Positions 1-7,840 of a stretch of 64,000 bases of DNA are shown in pieces. Numbering within the stretch: the stretch's first letter is position 1; each line of letters opens with the position of its first letter. The notes under the pieces are model-generated. The model saw only the letters and a list, made by a program, of their open reading frames with translations. It searched no databases and was not told the origin of the DNA. The position numbers were made by a program, and so were the translations under genes. Source of the stretch: Calothrix brevissima NIES-22 (lineage in GTDB: Bacteria > Cyanobacteriota > Cyanobacteriia > Cyanobacteriales > Nostocaceae); assembly GCF_002367995.1 (NCBI RefSeq), contig NZ_AP018207.1, positions 5,902,646 through 5,966,645 of the forward strand, read 5' to 3'.

Positions 1-150
1 TTTCAAGTGAATAATGGAAGTATGTGGGATAGTTATGATGAAGAACCACAACAAGTCCCTGAACCTTCTACTGTCCTGGGATTGTTAAGTTTAGGTTTAT
101 TTGGTTTGCGGTTAGGGAAACAGAAAATAGATTCAGAGACTATTAATTAA
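1..150 (+). CDS. C-terminal end of a PEP-CTERM sorting-signal protein (5' truncated)
   Basis: The window opens inside a reading frame that runs for 49 codons to a TAA at 148-150. The visible end carries a PEP-CTERM signal: VPEPSTVLGLLSLGLFGL followed by a basic patch (RLGKQK). This is the tripartite motif, hydrophobic helix and positive tail recognised by exosortase in bacteria that make extracellular polysaccharide. The protein is therefore probably exported by Sec and processed at the cytoplasmic membrane. Nothing upstream is visible, so its main domain and function are unknown. The tail after the basic patch (IDSETIN) is slightly longer than usual. Confidence 0.8.
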   Translation, partial: FQVNNGSMWDSYDEEPQQVPEPSTVLGLLSLGLFGLRLGKQKIDSETIN

Positions 151-164
151 GTAAATTTTCCATC

Positions 165-240
165 TCATAACAATTTGAAAAAGGAATGCGACAAATTGTA
201 TGGGCATGGCAATGCCATGCCCTCTAGAATATATTGAATG
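165..240. repeat. Dispersed palindromic repeat (MITE-like family, copy A)
   Basis: The spacer holds a perfect 10-bp inverted repeat with a 1-nt centre (202-222, built on GGGCATGGCA). It is preceded by AATTTGAAAAAGGAATGCGACA and followed by CTAGAATATATTGA. The same block occurs at about 25464-25585 and 26122-26251, and its left end recurs inverted at 49213-49249. This copy appears to lack the right terminal sequence AAATTGGTATA seen in the other two. Confidence 0.7.
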
Positions 241-291
241 GCTCTGAGCTAGTAATATATCGTGAATTATTTAATGAACTATTTAACAATA

Positions 292-678
292 TTAATACTC
301 ATAAATTTCTAATGGTAAGTTATCGGGGTCTTTAAAGAAAGTAAACTTTTTTCCTGTAATTTCATCAATTCTAATATTTTCTACTTCTATACCTTGGGCT
401 TGTAAATCAGTGGTGGTTTGCTCTATATCATCAACAGCAAATGCTAAATGTCTTAAACCGCAAGCTTCTGGACTATTAGGTCTTTGGGGGGGATTGGGAA
501 AGGAAAATAATTCTATTTGGCTATTTTCGCCCACAAGTAAATCTAGTTTATAGGAATTTCTCTGAGCGCGAAAAGTTTCGGCAATAATTGGAAATCCTAA
601 AACTTCTACATAGAATTTTTTAGAACGTTCGTAATCAGAACAAATTATAGCTATGTGATGAATATCTTTTATTTTCAT
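292..678 (-). CDS. VOC-superfamily (glyoxalase-fold) protein, YaeR/GloA2-like
   Basis: This is a 128-residue protein with one beta-alpha-beta-beta-beta pair of the vicinal oxygen chelate fold. It opens with IKDIHHIAIICSDYERS and ends DPDNLPLEIYEY. Candidate metal ligands sit where the family has them: His8, Glu56 (QIELF), His77 (LRHLAF) and Glu124 (LEIYE). This arrangement is typical of small YaeR/SMU1112c-type lyase-like proteins, whose substrates are mostly unknown, so a glyoxalase I activity is not proven. An in-frame ATG 45 bp further upstream (723) lies inside a tandem heptamer repeat. I therefore prefer the ATG at 676-678, which matches the normal N-terminus of the family. It stands alone, with its 3' end facing the PEP-CTERM gene. 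Confidence 0.85.
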   Translation of the reverse strand: MKIKDIHHIAIICSDYERSKKFYVEVLGFPIIAETFRAQRNSYKLDLLVGENSQIELFSFPNPPQRPNSPEACGLRHLAFAVDDIEQTTTDLQAQGIEVENIRIDEITGKKFTFFKDPDNLPLEIYEY

Positions 679-710
679 AAAATAGTTTGGCGAAATTAAA
701 GATAACTGGC

Positions 711-796
711 TGTCATTAGTCATTAGTCATTAGTCATTAGTCATTAGTCATTAGTCATTTGTCATTTGTCATTTGTCATTTGTCATTTGTCATTGG
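711..796. repeat. STRR heptamer array (TAGTCAT)n grading into (TTGTCAT)n
   Basis: About twelve consecutive 7-bp units read TAGTCAT and then TTGTCAT. The array sits directly upstream of the VOC gene and overlaps its alternative longer reading frame. Heptameric short tandemly repeated repetitive sequences are a known hallmark of heterocystous cyanobacteria. The abrupt change of unit within one array suggests two amplification events. Confidence 0.9.
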
Positions 797-888
797 TAAA
801 AATTTCCAGCCTGTTTACGGTTCTTAACATAGTTTGGCTTATTTCCACTAATTTACTAAATTACGAATTACGAATTACGAATTACAAA

Positions 889-2169
889 TTATTCTTGTAA
901 AATTGTCTTAGAAACAATTCTGGTTTTCTTGCGCTCTGCTTCTGAGAGTTCTTCCCCAGCTTGCAGGCGGGTAGCAGAAGTTTGTAGTACTGTGGCTGCA
1001 CCTTTATCTCCAATTTGCAAGGCGGTTTTCGCGGCGGTTTGTAGCATGGTTGCAGCACCAATGAGATCGCCCTGTTGTAATTTAGTTTCTGCTAACTGGG
1101 TTTGGCGATACTTGGCTAAAGCTAAAATTGACTGCTGTACCTGGGGATTGAGATTTGGTTGGTAAGTAGAAACTACATCTGCATATACAGGTGCGATCGC
1201 AGAAAGTAAGCCTTGACGATCTAGCGCCGGATCGTCATAACGAATTTGTACCTGTCCAATTTCCTGTCTACCTTCCGGTAAATTACTGAGATAAATATTA
1301 ACTAAAACTACTCGTTCCCCATCTTGCATCAAGTCGCCTAAACGCACGGCAAAGCGTCCATCGGCCTCTTGTTGTACTGGTAACTCTATTGTATCTGGTG
1401 CTACTTGGGCAATGGGTTTAAGTTCGGCTAACCGTACTTGGGGGATAAAAGATAATAGCAAGTAGGCGTTAGTTAAACCTACTGATTGCATCCGTCTAAA
1501 TAAGCGGCTAAATTCCTGGACAGCTTGTTGTGGATGCTCAATATAAGCTAATGTGCCACCACCAGCATCGGCAATTTTTTCTAGTAAATCAGAATTCCAG
1601 TTACTGCCAAAACCCAATGTGTTTACAGTTAAATTCAATCTAGCGGCTTTTTGGGCAAGTTCTAGACAGCGTTTGTTGTCATCCGCGCCTAATTGCCATT
1701 TCCAGATGCGCAAGCTGCTTTCACCATGTCCATCTGTGAGTAAAAAGGCTTGGGAAACAGCGCCTCTGGTACCTTTCATTAATTCTGTAATTCCCAGTTG
1801 CAAACCTTCGGCTATGACTGTACCACCGCTTGCTTTAAGTTTGTTTTTAATTTGTGATTTAATGTTACCTAAATCTGCAACTACCTGGTTAGGGATAATT
1901 ACTTCTGCCGAACCCGCAAAAGCGACTACAGAAATGCGATCGCCTGGATTTAGTCGATCTAATAATCCCTCAACTGCTTGAATCACATTCTGGATTGGTT
2001 CTCCATGCATCGAACCACTGCGATCGAGAATCAAGCATAAGTTGAGGGGTAAATTGCTACCAAACTCCTCAGCAATTGCCGCAACAGAAATTCCCAGTTG
2101 ACGCTGGCTGTTAGCTTGAGCCAGGTCAACATTACTATCATTGAGTACAGACAGTAATTTTACTTTCAT
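889..2169 (-). CDS. VWA-domain protein, second of a tandem pair
   Basis: The 426-residue protein has a von Willebrand factor A domain at about residues 40-230. The metal-ion-dependent adhesion site is intact: Asp49, Ser51 and Ser53 in LILDRSGSMHG, a Thr in ASGGTVIAEG, and an Asp in LLTDGHGE. The C-terminal half is beta-rich, followed by an Ala/Gln-rich helical tail (QQSILALAKYRQTQLAE). No signal peptide is visible, so it is probably cytoplasmic. It is closely similar along its whole length to the upstream gene product and overlaps that gene by 4 bp (ATGA), which indicates translational coupling. Compared with its partner it has about 13 extra residues after the TDG motif (SLRIWKWQLGADD region). 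The stop codon abuts an AATTACG repeat. The substrate or partner is unknown. Confidence 0.85.
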   Translation of the reverse strand: MKVKLLSVLNDSNVDLAQANSQRQLGISVAAIAEEFGSNLPLNLCLILDRSGSMHGEPIQNVIQAVEGLLDRLNPGDRISVVAFAGSAEVIIPNQVVADLGNIKSQIKNKLKASGGTVIAEGLQLGITELMKGTRGAVSQAFLLTDGHGESSLRIWKWQLGADDNKRCLELAQKAARLNLTVNTLGFGSNWNSDLLEKIADAGGGTLAYIEHPQQAVQEFSRLFRRMQSVGLTNAYLLLSFIPQVRLAELKPIAQVAPDTIELPVQQEADGRFAVRLGDLMQDGERVVLVNIYLSNLPEGRQEIGQVQIRYDDPALDRQGLLSAIAPVYADVVSTYQPNLNPQVQQSILALAKYRQTQLAETKLQQGDLIGAATMLQTAAKTALQIGDKGAATVLQTSATRLQAGEELSEAERKKTRIVSKTILQE

Positions 2170-3422
2170 GGGTGAGGCGTATCCTGCAATACTGTTTTGG
2201 AGACAATCCGCGTTTTCTTGCGATCGCTTTCGGATAACTCTTCACCAGCTTGCAAGCGAGTAGCGGAAGTTTGCAATACTGTGGCTGCACCTTTATCACC
2301 CATTTGCAATGCAGTTTTTGCTGCTGTTTGTAACATTGTCGCAGCTCCAGCGCGATCGCCCTGTTGTAATTTTGCTTCTGCTAATTGAGTTTGACGATAT
2401 TTAGCTAAGGCTAAAATCGATTGCTGCACTTGGGGATTAGCATCTGGCTGGTAGGATCTAACTACATTGGCATAAATGGGGATATTAGAGGTAAATAAAT
2501 TGGTTTGGTTGTTAGCCGGGTCATCGTAACGAACTTGCACATTCGCGATCGCTTGTTTACCTTCAGGTAACTGTCCCAAATAAATATTAGCTAAAATTAC
2601 CCGCTCTACATCTTTCATCAAATCACCCAAGCGCACAGCAAAGCGTCCATCGGCTTCTGGTTGTACAGGTAACTCAATAGTATCAGGAGAAACTTGGGCG
2701 ATGGGTTTAAGTTCCGCCAACCGCACATTAGGCATTAAAGAGAATAGCAAATAAGCATTAGTCAAGCCAATTGTTTGAATCCGGTTAAACAGACGGCTAA
2801 ATTCTTGGACTACCTGATCGGATTTTTGAATGTAAGACAGCGTACCCAAACCAGCATCAGCAATTTTTTCTAAAATATCCTGATTCCAGTTATCACCAAA
2901 ACCCAAGGTATTCAAAGTCAAATTATAACTAGCCGCTAATTGAGCAAATTTTAAACAGCGATTGTTATCTCCATGCTCATTTTCGCCATCAGTTAACAAA
3001 AATACTTGAGAAACAGTATCTTTTTTCGCCTTTGCTAACTCCTCAATCCCTAGACGCAAACCTTCATCAATCGCCGTTCCCCCATCTGCACTGAGGCGAT
3101 TAATTTGCTTTTTGATCTGTTCGCGATCTTCAATGACTTGATTGGGTACTAAGACTTTAGCGCGGTGATCGAAAACTACAACACTGAGACGATCCTCAGG
3201 GCTGAGTTGATCGACCAAACGAACTGCTGCTTGCTTGACAGTTTCTAACGGTCGCCCATTCATCGAACCACTATGATCGAGAATTAAGCATAAATTCAGT
3301 GGCACATTGCGATCCAAAACTTCGCCAATCGCAGAAATCGAAAGCGACAATTGACGCTGACTGCTCAGTTGATTGACATCTAAATTACTATCATTGAGGA
3401 TCGGCTGCAAGTTAACTTTCAT
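2166..3422 (-). CDS. VWA-domain protein, first of a tandem pair
   Basis: The 418-residue protein has the same architecture as its downstream neighbour: a VWA domain with a complete MIDAS (Asp49, Ser51, Ser53 in LILDHSGSMNG; TAIDEGL; LLTDGENEHG), a beta-rich middle, and a helical Ala/Gln-rich C-terminus. The two are clearly tandem duplicates, for the C-terminal blocks (LQQGD, AATMLQTAAKTALQ, KKTRIVSKT) are nearly identical. It starts at the ATG at 3420-3422. Its TGA overlaps the next ATG, so both are probably read from one mRNA. Proteins of this type often act as Mg-dependent scaffolds beside ATPases or kinases, but no such gene is adjacent here. A separate TerY-like VWA protein at 28845 is much shorter and not in this family. 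Confidence 0.85.
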   Translation of the reverse strand: MKVNLQPILNDSNLDVNQLSSQRQLSLSISAIGEVLDRNVPLNLCLILDHSGSMNGRPLETVKQAAVRLVDQLSPEDRLSVVVFDHRAKVLVPNQVIEDREQIKKQINRLSADGGTAIDEGLRLGIEELAKAKKDTVSQVFLLTDGENEHGDNNRCLKFAQLAASYNLTLNTLGFGDNWNQDILEKIADAGLGTLSYIQKSDQVVQEFSRLFNRIQTIGLTNAYLLFSLMPNVRLAELKPIAQVSPDTIELPVQPEADGRFAVRLGDLMKDVERVILANIYLGQLPEGKQAIANVQVRYDDPANNQTNLFTSNIPIYANVVRSYQPDANPQVQQSILALAKYRQTQLAEAKLQQGDRAGAATMLQTAAKTALQMGDKGAATVLQTSATRLQAGEELSESDRKKTRIVSKTVLQDTPHP

Positions 3423-3746
3423 AAACCAAAGTCCCTAGAGAGGATACACATTTTTATAAATAACTTCAAAAGGCAACATCAAACCTACGGAAAACAATAT
3501 AGATTAATCAGCTGTAATTTTTGCAAATGTCCAGAGTCAAGAGTCAAAAGTCCAGAGTCGCGAATTTCTTTACAAATGACCAATGACCAATGACCAATGA
3601 CCTATATTAAAGAATATCTTAGAAGCTAAGGATTGGCAGATACTCAGCCCCCTGAGCCATTAGCCAGAAATCCACACCTTGAAGATAGCTAGCATCGCGC
3701 TAGTATGTATTACAGTTAACGGCATAATTTCAGGCGATCAGTTGCT
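3423..3746. other. Divergent spacer between VWA pair and clpR; STRR repeats
   Basis: This 324-bp region separates the divergently transcribed VWA operon and the clpR-clpP3 operon, so promoters for both should lie here. Visible repeats are CCAGAGTC/AAGAGTCA units near 3528-3560 and an (ATGACCA)n heptamer run at about 3573-3602. The last 130 bp before clpR are free of repeats and are the likelier place for its promoter. I could not identify a convincing -35/-10 pair. No gene is seen. Confidence 0.5.
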
Positions 3747-4409
3747 ATGGACATTTCCCCCATCAAGGCTGTTCAAGCCCCCTACTACGGCGATAATTCT
3801 TACCGGACGCCGCCGCCAGATTTACCTTCCCTGTTATTGAAGGAGCGAATTGTCTATCTTGGGATGCCCCTGGTGCCTGCTGTCACAGAATTGATCGTCG
3901 CTCAACTACTGTATCTACAGTCCGACGATCCCGACAAGCCGATTAAAATTTATATCAACTCTACCGGCACATCGGGTTATAGTGGCGATCCCATTGGCTT
4001 TGAAACCGAAGCCTTCGCCATCTATGACACCATGAAATACATCAAGCCACCTATTCATACTATCTGTATCGGTTCAGCAATGGGTATGGCAGCGATGTTA
4101 CTCGGTGCTGGTACCAAAGGTTGCCGCGCCAGTTTACCCAACGCCAACATTATCCTGCATCAACCCAAGAGCTACGCCCAAGGTCAAGCAACGGATATTC
4201 AAATTCGGGCGAAGGAAGTTCTGGCTAACAAAGCCTCAATGGTTGATATCATATCTCGCACCACAGGGCAGCCCCCAGAAAAAATTACCAAAGATATGGA
4301 TCGCCTCTTTTACATGACTCCCTATCAAGCGAAGGAATACGGTTTGATTGACCGAGTTTTTGAAAAAGAAGAACTTGCTAATCCACCTTTACCTGCGAGC
4401 ATTCTTTAA
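3747..4409 (+). CDS. clpR: ClpR, catalytically inactive ClpP paralogue
   Basis: The 220-residue protein has a ClpP fold but lacks the catalytic triad. The nucleophile Ser (Ser101 in the next gene, AASMGS) is replaced by Gly113 (SAMGMAA). His138 (ILHQP) is retained. The catalytic Asp position is Leu187 (DMDRLFYM). It also has a longer loop after the YINS motif (TGTSGYSGDPIGFETEAF), a known difference between ClpR and ClpP. In cyanobacteria and plastids ClpR assembles with ClpP3 into the mixed core that works with ClpC, and that core is essential in Synechococcus. The gene lies 92 bp upstream of clpP3 in the same direction, the arrangement expected for the operon. Confidence 0.93.
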   Translation: MDISPIKAVQAPYYGDNSYRTPPPDLPSLLLKERIVYLGMPLVPAVTELIVAQLLYLQSDDPDKPIKIYINSTGTSGYSGDPIGFETEAFAIYDTMKYIKPPIHTICIGSAMGMAAMLLGAGTKGCRASLPNANIILHQPKSYAQGQATDIQIRAKEVLANKASMVDIISRTTGQPPEKITKDMDRLFYMTPYQAKEYGLIDRVFEKEELANPPLPASIL

Positions 4410-4501
4410 TTTGTCAAGGGTCAATAGTCAATGGTCAATAGTATTTGACTGTGGACTTTGGACTCTGGACTAAGTACTAAATTACAAACGGAGTAACACA
4501 A

Positions 4502-5095
4502 ATGCCTATAGGTGTTCCTAAAGTTCCTTACCGGATGCCGGGGGGTCAATTTACTGATTGGATTAGCATTTACGATCGCCTATACCGAGAAAGAATTATT
4601 TTCTTGGGACGGGACATTGATGACGAAATTGCTAACCAAATTATCGCTGTTATGTTATACCTGGACTCGGAAGATCCGGGTAAGGACATTTATTTGTATA
4701 TCAACTCTCCTGGCGGTATGGTTACCTCAGGCTTGGCAATTTATGACACCATGCAGCACATCAAATCCGATGTGGTGACAATTTGCGTTGGTTTAGCCGC
4801 TTCAATGGGTTCTTTCCTCTTGGCTGCTGGTACCAAAGGCAAACGCATGGCATTGCCGCACTCACGGATTATGATTCACCAACCTTCTGGTGGTACACGC
4901 GGACAAGCCACTGATATCGAAATTGAAGCTAGAGAGATTCTGCGGATTCGTAACCAGCTCAATCAGATTTACGCTAACAACACTAGTCAGACTTTAGCCA
5001 AAATTGAAAAGGACATGGATCGTGACTTTTTCATGTCTGCCGCAGAAGCTAAAGAATACGGTTTGATTGACCGCGTGATTGAAGAACGCCTGTAG
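4502..5095 (+). CDS. clpP3: ATP-dependent Clp protease proteolytic subunit ClpP3
   Basis: This 197-residue serine peptidase subunit has an intact triad: Ser101 (GLAASMGSF), His126 (MIHQPSGG) and Asp175 (DMDRDFFM). Spacing between these residues matches E. coli ClpP exactly (25 and 49 residues). There is no obvious propeptide; the start [11 protein letters not shown] is typical of cyanobacterial ClpP3. A GGAG ribosome-binding site lies 7-8 nt before the ATG. With the upstream clpR it should form the ClpP3/R heptameric ring, degrading proteins unfolded by ClpC in the cytoplasm. The assignment to the P3 rather than P1/P2 paralogue rests on the clpR neighbour. The 3' end runs directly into a repeat-rich spacer. 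Confidence 0.92.
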   Translation: MPIGVPKVPYRMPGGQFTDWISIYDRLYRERIIFLGRDIDDEIANQIIAVMLYLDSEDPGKDIYLYINSPGGMVTSGLAIYDTMQHIKSDVVTICVGLAASMGSFLLAAGTKGKRMALPHSRIMIHQPSGGTRGQATDIEIEAREILRIRNQLNQIYANNTSQTLAKIEKDMDRDFFMSAAEAKEYGLIDRVIEERL

Positions 5096-5109
5096 AGAAG
5101 AGGCAGGGG

Positions 5110-5229
5110 GGCAGGGAGCAGAGGGAGACAAGGGGGACAAGGAGGACAAGGAGGACAAGGGAAGGGAGAAAGATAATCATTGCCCCATGCCCCATGCCCC
5201 ATGCCCCATGCCCCATGCCCCATGCCCCA
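5110..5229. repeat. Compound short tandem repeats: GGACAAGGA units then (GCCCCAT)n
   Basis: Just after clpP3 come 9-bp GGACAAGGA units at about 5122-5165, then nearly seven heptamers of GCCCCAT at 5181-5229. The purine-rich and pyrimidine-rich parts create spurious open frames on both strands. Related GGACAAGGA units recur near 39067-39106. The array follows the stop codon almost immediately, a placement seen repeatedly in this window. Confidence 0.88.
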
Positions 5230-5336
5230 ATTTGTCAATCCTGAACTTTAAATTACAATATAAGTCCTTATTATTAATGACCTCAGACTTTAAGTAACAA
5301 GCTTGAAGCTGAATATTTGATGGCTGATAGCTCAAG

Positions 5337-5957
5337 ATGGATCTTGGAGATTGCTACCGTTTATTAGGTTTAAGGTCGGGAGCCTCTTTTGCTGACATCA
5401 AGGCGTCTTACAGACGATTGGCGCAGCAATATCACCCCGATATTAACCCAGATGACCACAAAGCTAAAGATAAGTTTATTGCCTTGACAGAGGCTTATAA
5501 ATTTCTGTTGACTGTAGTTATACCAGAAGATGCTGTTGGCGTTGCTAGTCAATCGCCTGTTTCTGCACGGGAGGAAACAAAGACAGCACCTCAGGAGAAA
5601 GCACCAACCGCAGCAAAAAAGCGACAGGCGACGACACCGAAACCGCCTGGTGTGACTGCTATAGAACAGCGCCTCAAGTGGAATACTTATGAGCAGTTAC
5701 AGCGATTTTTAAAAGAGAAACGGTTTCCGCAAGCGATCGCACTAGTGGAAGCTTTGGCAGATCGGTTACCTGAAGACGCTGAAGTCCGTCAGTGGCAAGC
5801 TATTACCTATCAAATCTGGGGACGAGTGCTAATCGATCAACATCAAGTACTTAAAGCGAGAATTTATCTCAAAAAAGCGCTCAAGACTGACCCCAATAAT
5901 AAAGCTTTGGGGAATGAGGTGCAGCGAGATTTACAGCGTTTAGAGCAGATGTTTTGA
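5337..5957 (+). CDS. J-domain protein with C-terminal TPR-like helices
   Basis: The 206-residue protein has an N-terminal J domain (residues 4-65) with the DnaK-stimulating motif His33-Pro34-Asp35 (YHPDINPDD). A low-complexity linker rich in Ala, Pro, Lys and Gln follows (about 75-110). The C-terminal region of amphipathic helices (LKRFPQAIALVEALADRLPED, VLKARIYLKKALKTDPNNKAL pattern) looks like two TPR units. It lacks the zinc finger and the DnaJ C-terminal substrate domain, so it is a specialised co-chaperone that would target an Hsp70 to a partner held by the TPRs. It lies between clpR-clpP3 and the dnaJ/dnaK genes but is transcribed opposite to the latter. Confidence 0.82.
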   Translation: MDLGDCYRLLGLRSGASFADIKASYRRLAQQYHPDINPDDHKAKDKFIALTEAYKFLLTVVIPEDAVGVASQSPVSAREETKTAPQEKAPTAAKKRQATTPKPPGVTAIEQRLKWNTYEQLQRFLKEKRFPQAIALVEALADRLPEDAEVRQWQAITYQIWGRVLIDQHQVLKARIYLKKALKTDPNNKALGNEVQRDLQRLEQMF

Positions 5958-6039
5958 TGGTAGGGCGCTGAAATTAAAGCTAATGGGCACGATGCCCCTA
6001 CTGTCTCATTCTTTTTGACAAGACAATAAGTATAAATTT

Positions 6040-6345
6040 TTATTCTTTTCGCTCAAATAATTCTAATAACCCAATTGTCCCGACAAAAAAAGTATAAATA
6101 GCATATTGTATTGCCATCTTCTGCTTAGAAGTAGCATAAAAACCTGCAATAATTGCCTCAATTAAATGAGCAGTCACAGCAAAGCGACCAAGCCAAAAAA
6201 TAGGATTTAGGGCGCTAGGTAAATAAATATTATTAGTAATTAAATAAATATTTCCTAATTCTAAACCAATGACGCTAGATATTAGTACAAGAGAAACAAC
6301 TTTTATAATAGAGTAGATTTTTGGTTTTATATCCTTAAAATTCAT
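6040..6345 (-). CDS. Small hydrophobic membrane protein, unknown function
   Basis: About 101 residues. Three probable membrane helices are visible: IYSIIKVVSLVLISSVIGLE, a segment around NPIFWLGRFAVTAHLIEAIIAGFYA, and a final one near YAIYTFFVGTIGLLELF. The C-terminus is ERKE. I do not recognise the family. The start chosen is the ATG at 6343-6345 (MNFKDIKPK). An in-frame ATG 24 bp upstream is possible but adds a basic stretch with no better ribosome-binding site. Base composition is AT-rich, as in the flanking spacers. It lies downstream of dnaJ in the same direction with a 274-bp gap, so it is probably independent. Confidence 0.6.
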   Translation of the reverse strand: MNFKDIKPKIYSIIKVVSLVLISSVIGLELGNIYLITNNIYLPSALNPIFWLGRFAVTAHLIEAIIAGFYATSKQKMAIQYAIYTFFVGTIGLLELFERKE

Positions 6346-6619
6346 TATTTTGTAAGTTTTTTTATACACAATCTTGAATTGAAACTGTCTATTTAATAGA
6401 CATGACTACTTAAAACTATAGCTGTAGCCAGATAGATTATGACATTAAGCTAAGATAAAACTCTGACAAGAAAAGGCTTTTAAGTCTGTCAACTGTCAAC
6501 TATCAACTGTCAACAGCTATAATACATAAAAATATATAACAATAAATGCACGCGAATAAACATAGATGAATTTCTACTTCATCTATAAGCAAATTATTCT
6601 TTATTGAATATCTAAAGTC

Positions 6620-7621
6620 TTATCCCAAACCGATTAAATCTGCACGAGGTTTAAAGGTTTCAATTTGGCGAATTTTTCCGTAAAGTTCTTTTTCTTCGTC
6701 ACTAATAGTTTTTGGCGTGACAATTTGAATTTCTACTAATTGATCGCCACGTTTACCCGCTTCACTAGGATAACCTTTATTTGCTAACCGAAATCTTTGA
6801 CCGGATCTCACCCCTGGAGGAATGGTCATTTTTACAGGGCCATCTAAAGTAGGCGCTTCTACCTGTCCCCCTAAAACAGCTTCGCTGGGAGTTACAGGTA
6901 CTTGGCAAAAGATATTAGAACCATCTAGTTTAAATAAAGGATGGGGTTCGACGGTAATTTTTAAGTATAAGTCACCACCACCAATACCTTGATTACGCAG
7001 GCGAATAGTTTGACCTGTAACCATTCCCATCGGCATAGTAACTTCTAGCGATCGCCCATCTTCTAGCCGAATGCGTTCATTACCACCAACATAAGCTTTT
7101 TCTAATGGTAGAGTCAATCTGGCTTCGATATCGCGACGAGCGGGACGAGGTTGGCTCTTAGGTACTGTGTACTCAACTCGACTTTTAGTTGAACGAAACG
7201 GATCGCTATCTGTATTGCTAGCTGCACCATTTTTGCTGTTTTTCCGCCCTACACCAACACCAATGACTTGATTAATAAAACTTTCAAAATCTGCAAATTG
7301 GCTAGGATCTACTTCTTGGTTGCGGTTATTAGGGCGATTATCTCCCCAAGCTTTAGGTTTTGGCGTTTGTTTATTAAAGCCTTTTTGCTTCCAGTAGCGG
7401 CTAAACTGATCGTATTGCGATCGCTTGGCTGGATCGGAAAGGACTTCATAAGCTTCGCCAATATCCTTAAATTTCTCCTCAGCAGCTTTGTTTCCCGGAT
7501 TTAAGTCAGGGTGATACTGTCTTGCTAAACGGCGATAAACCTTTTTAATTTCCTCACCTGAAGCTTCTTTAGGTACTCCTAAAATTTCGTAATAATCGCG
7601 AAAATTCTGCAAATTTTGCAT
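6620..7621 (-). CDS. dnaJ: DnaJ (class II / CbpA-like, no zinc finger)
   Basis: The 333-residue protein has a J domain at residues 8-75 with HPD at 37-39 ([16 protein letters not shown]) and ends the domain with the classic [10 protein letters not shown] linker of about 90 residues rich in Asn, Ser and Lys follows, then the DnaJ C-terminal beta-sandwich domains (about 165-320; [15 protein letters not shown] and [20 protein letters not shown]). The four CxxCxGxG zinc motifs of class I DnaJ are absent. It would deliver unfolded clients to DnaK and stimulate its ATPase. It lies 219 bp downstream of a dnaK gene in the same direction, so the pair may be co-transcribed. It could equally be one of several DnaJ paralogues normal for cyanobacteria. 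Confidence 0.9.
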   Translation of the reverse strand: MQNLQNFRDYYEILGVPKEASGEEIKKVYRRLARQYHPDLNPGNKAAEEKFKDIGEAYEVLSDPAKRSQYDQFSRYWKQKGFNKQTPKPKAWGDNRPNNRNQEVDPSQFADFESFINQVIGVGVGRKNSKNGAASNTDSDPFRSTKSRVEYTVPKSQPRPARRDIEARLTLPLEKAYVGGNERIRLEDGRSLEVTMPMGMVTGQTIRLRNQGIGGGDLYLKITVEPHPLFKLDGSNIFCQVPVTPSEAVLGGQVEAPTLDGPVKMTIPPGVRSGQRFRLANKGYPSEAGKRGDQLVEIQIVTPKTISDEEKELYGKIRQIETFKPRADLIGLG

Positions 7622-7696
7622 AGTTCAGTTATTCAACTTTAAATTTGAGATTTGAGATTTTGGTAATCAGTCATGGATGCTGTTAGTTGTCAGCTT

Positions 7697-7721
7697 AGGG
7701 GCTAGGGGCTAGGGGCTAGGG
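7697..7721. repeat. Short STRR (GGGGCTA)n array between dnaK and dnaJ
   Basis: Three and a half GGGGCTA heptamers lie in the dnaK-dnaJ spacer. The same unit is strongly amplified at 33992-34095 and appears again near 39033. The four G-runs could form a G-quadruplex. Confidence 0.8.
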
Positions 7722-7840
7722 AAAAAGGATTTTCATCCTAGCTTGTGAGATTTTCTCGTGATTAGCTGACTAATAACAAATTACCAATTACCAATTACCA
7801 AATCCGAATTTTGATGCAATTTCACTCACTTGTTTGCATA

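Noticed and set aside
711-796. Tandem repeats considered as a CRISPR array
   Set aside because: Units are 7 bp with no spacers between them. The same applies to every other tandem array in this window; no cas genes are present.
4987-5297. Open frames on both strands over the GCCCCAT and GGACAAGGA repeats
   Set aside because: They consist only of tandem repeats and lie over the clpP3 3' end.
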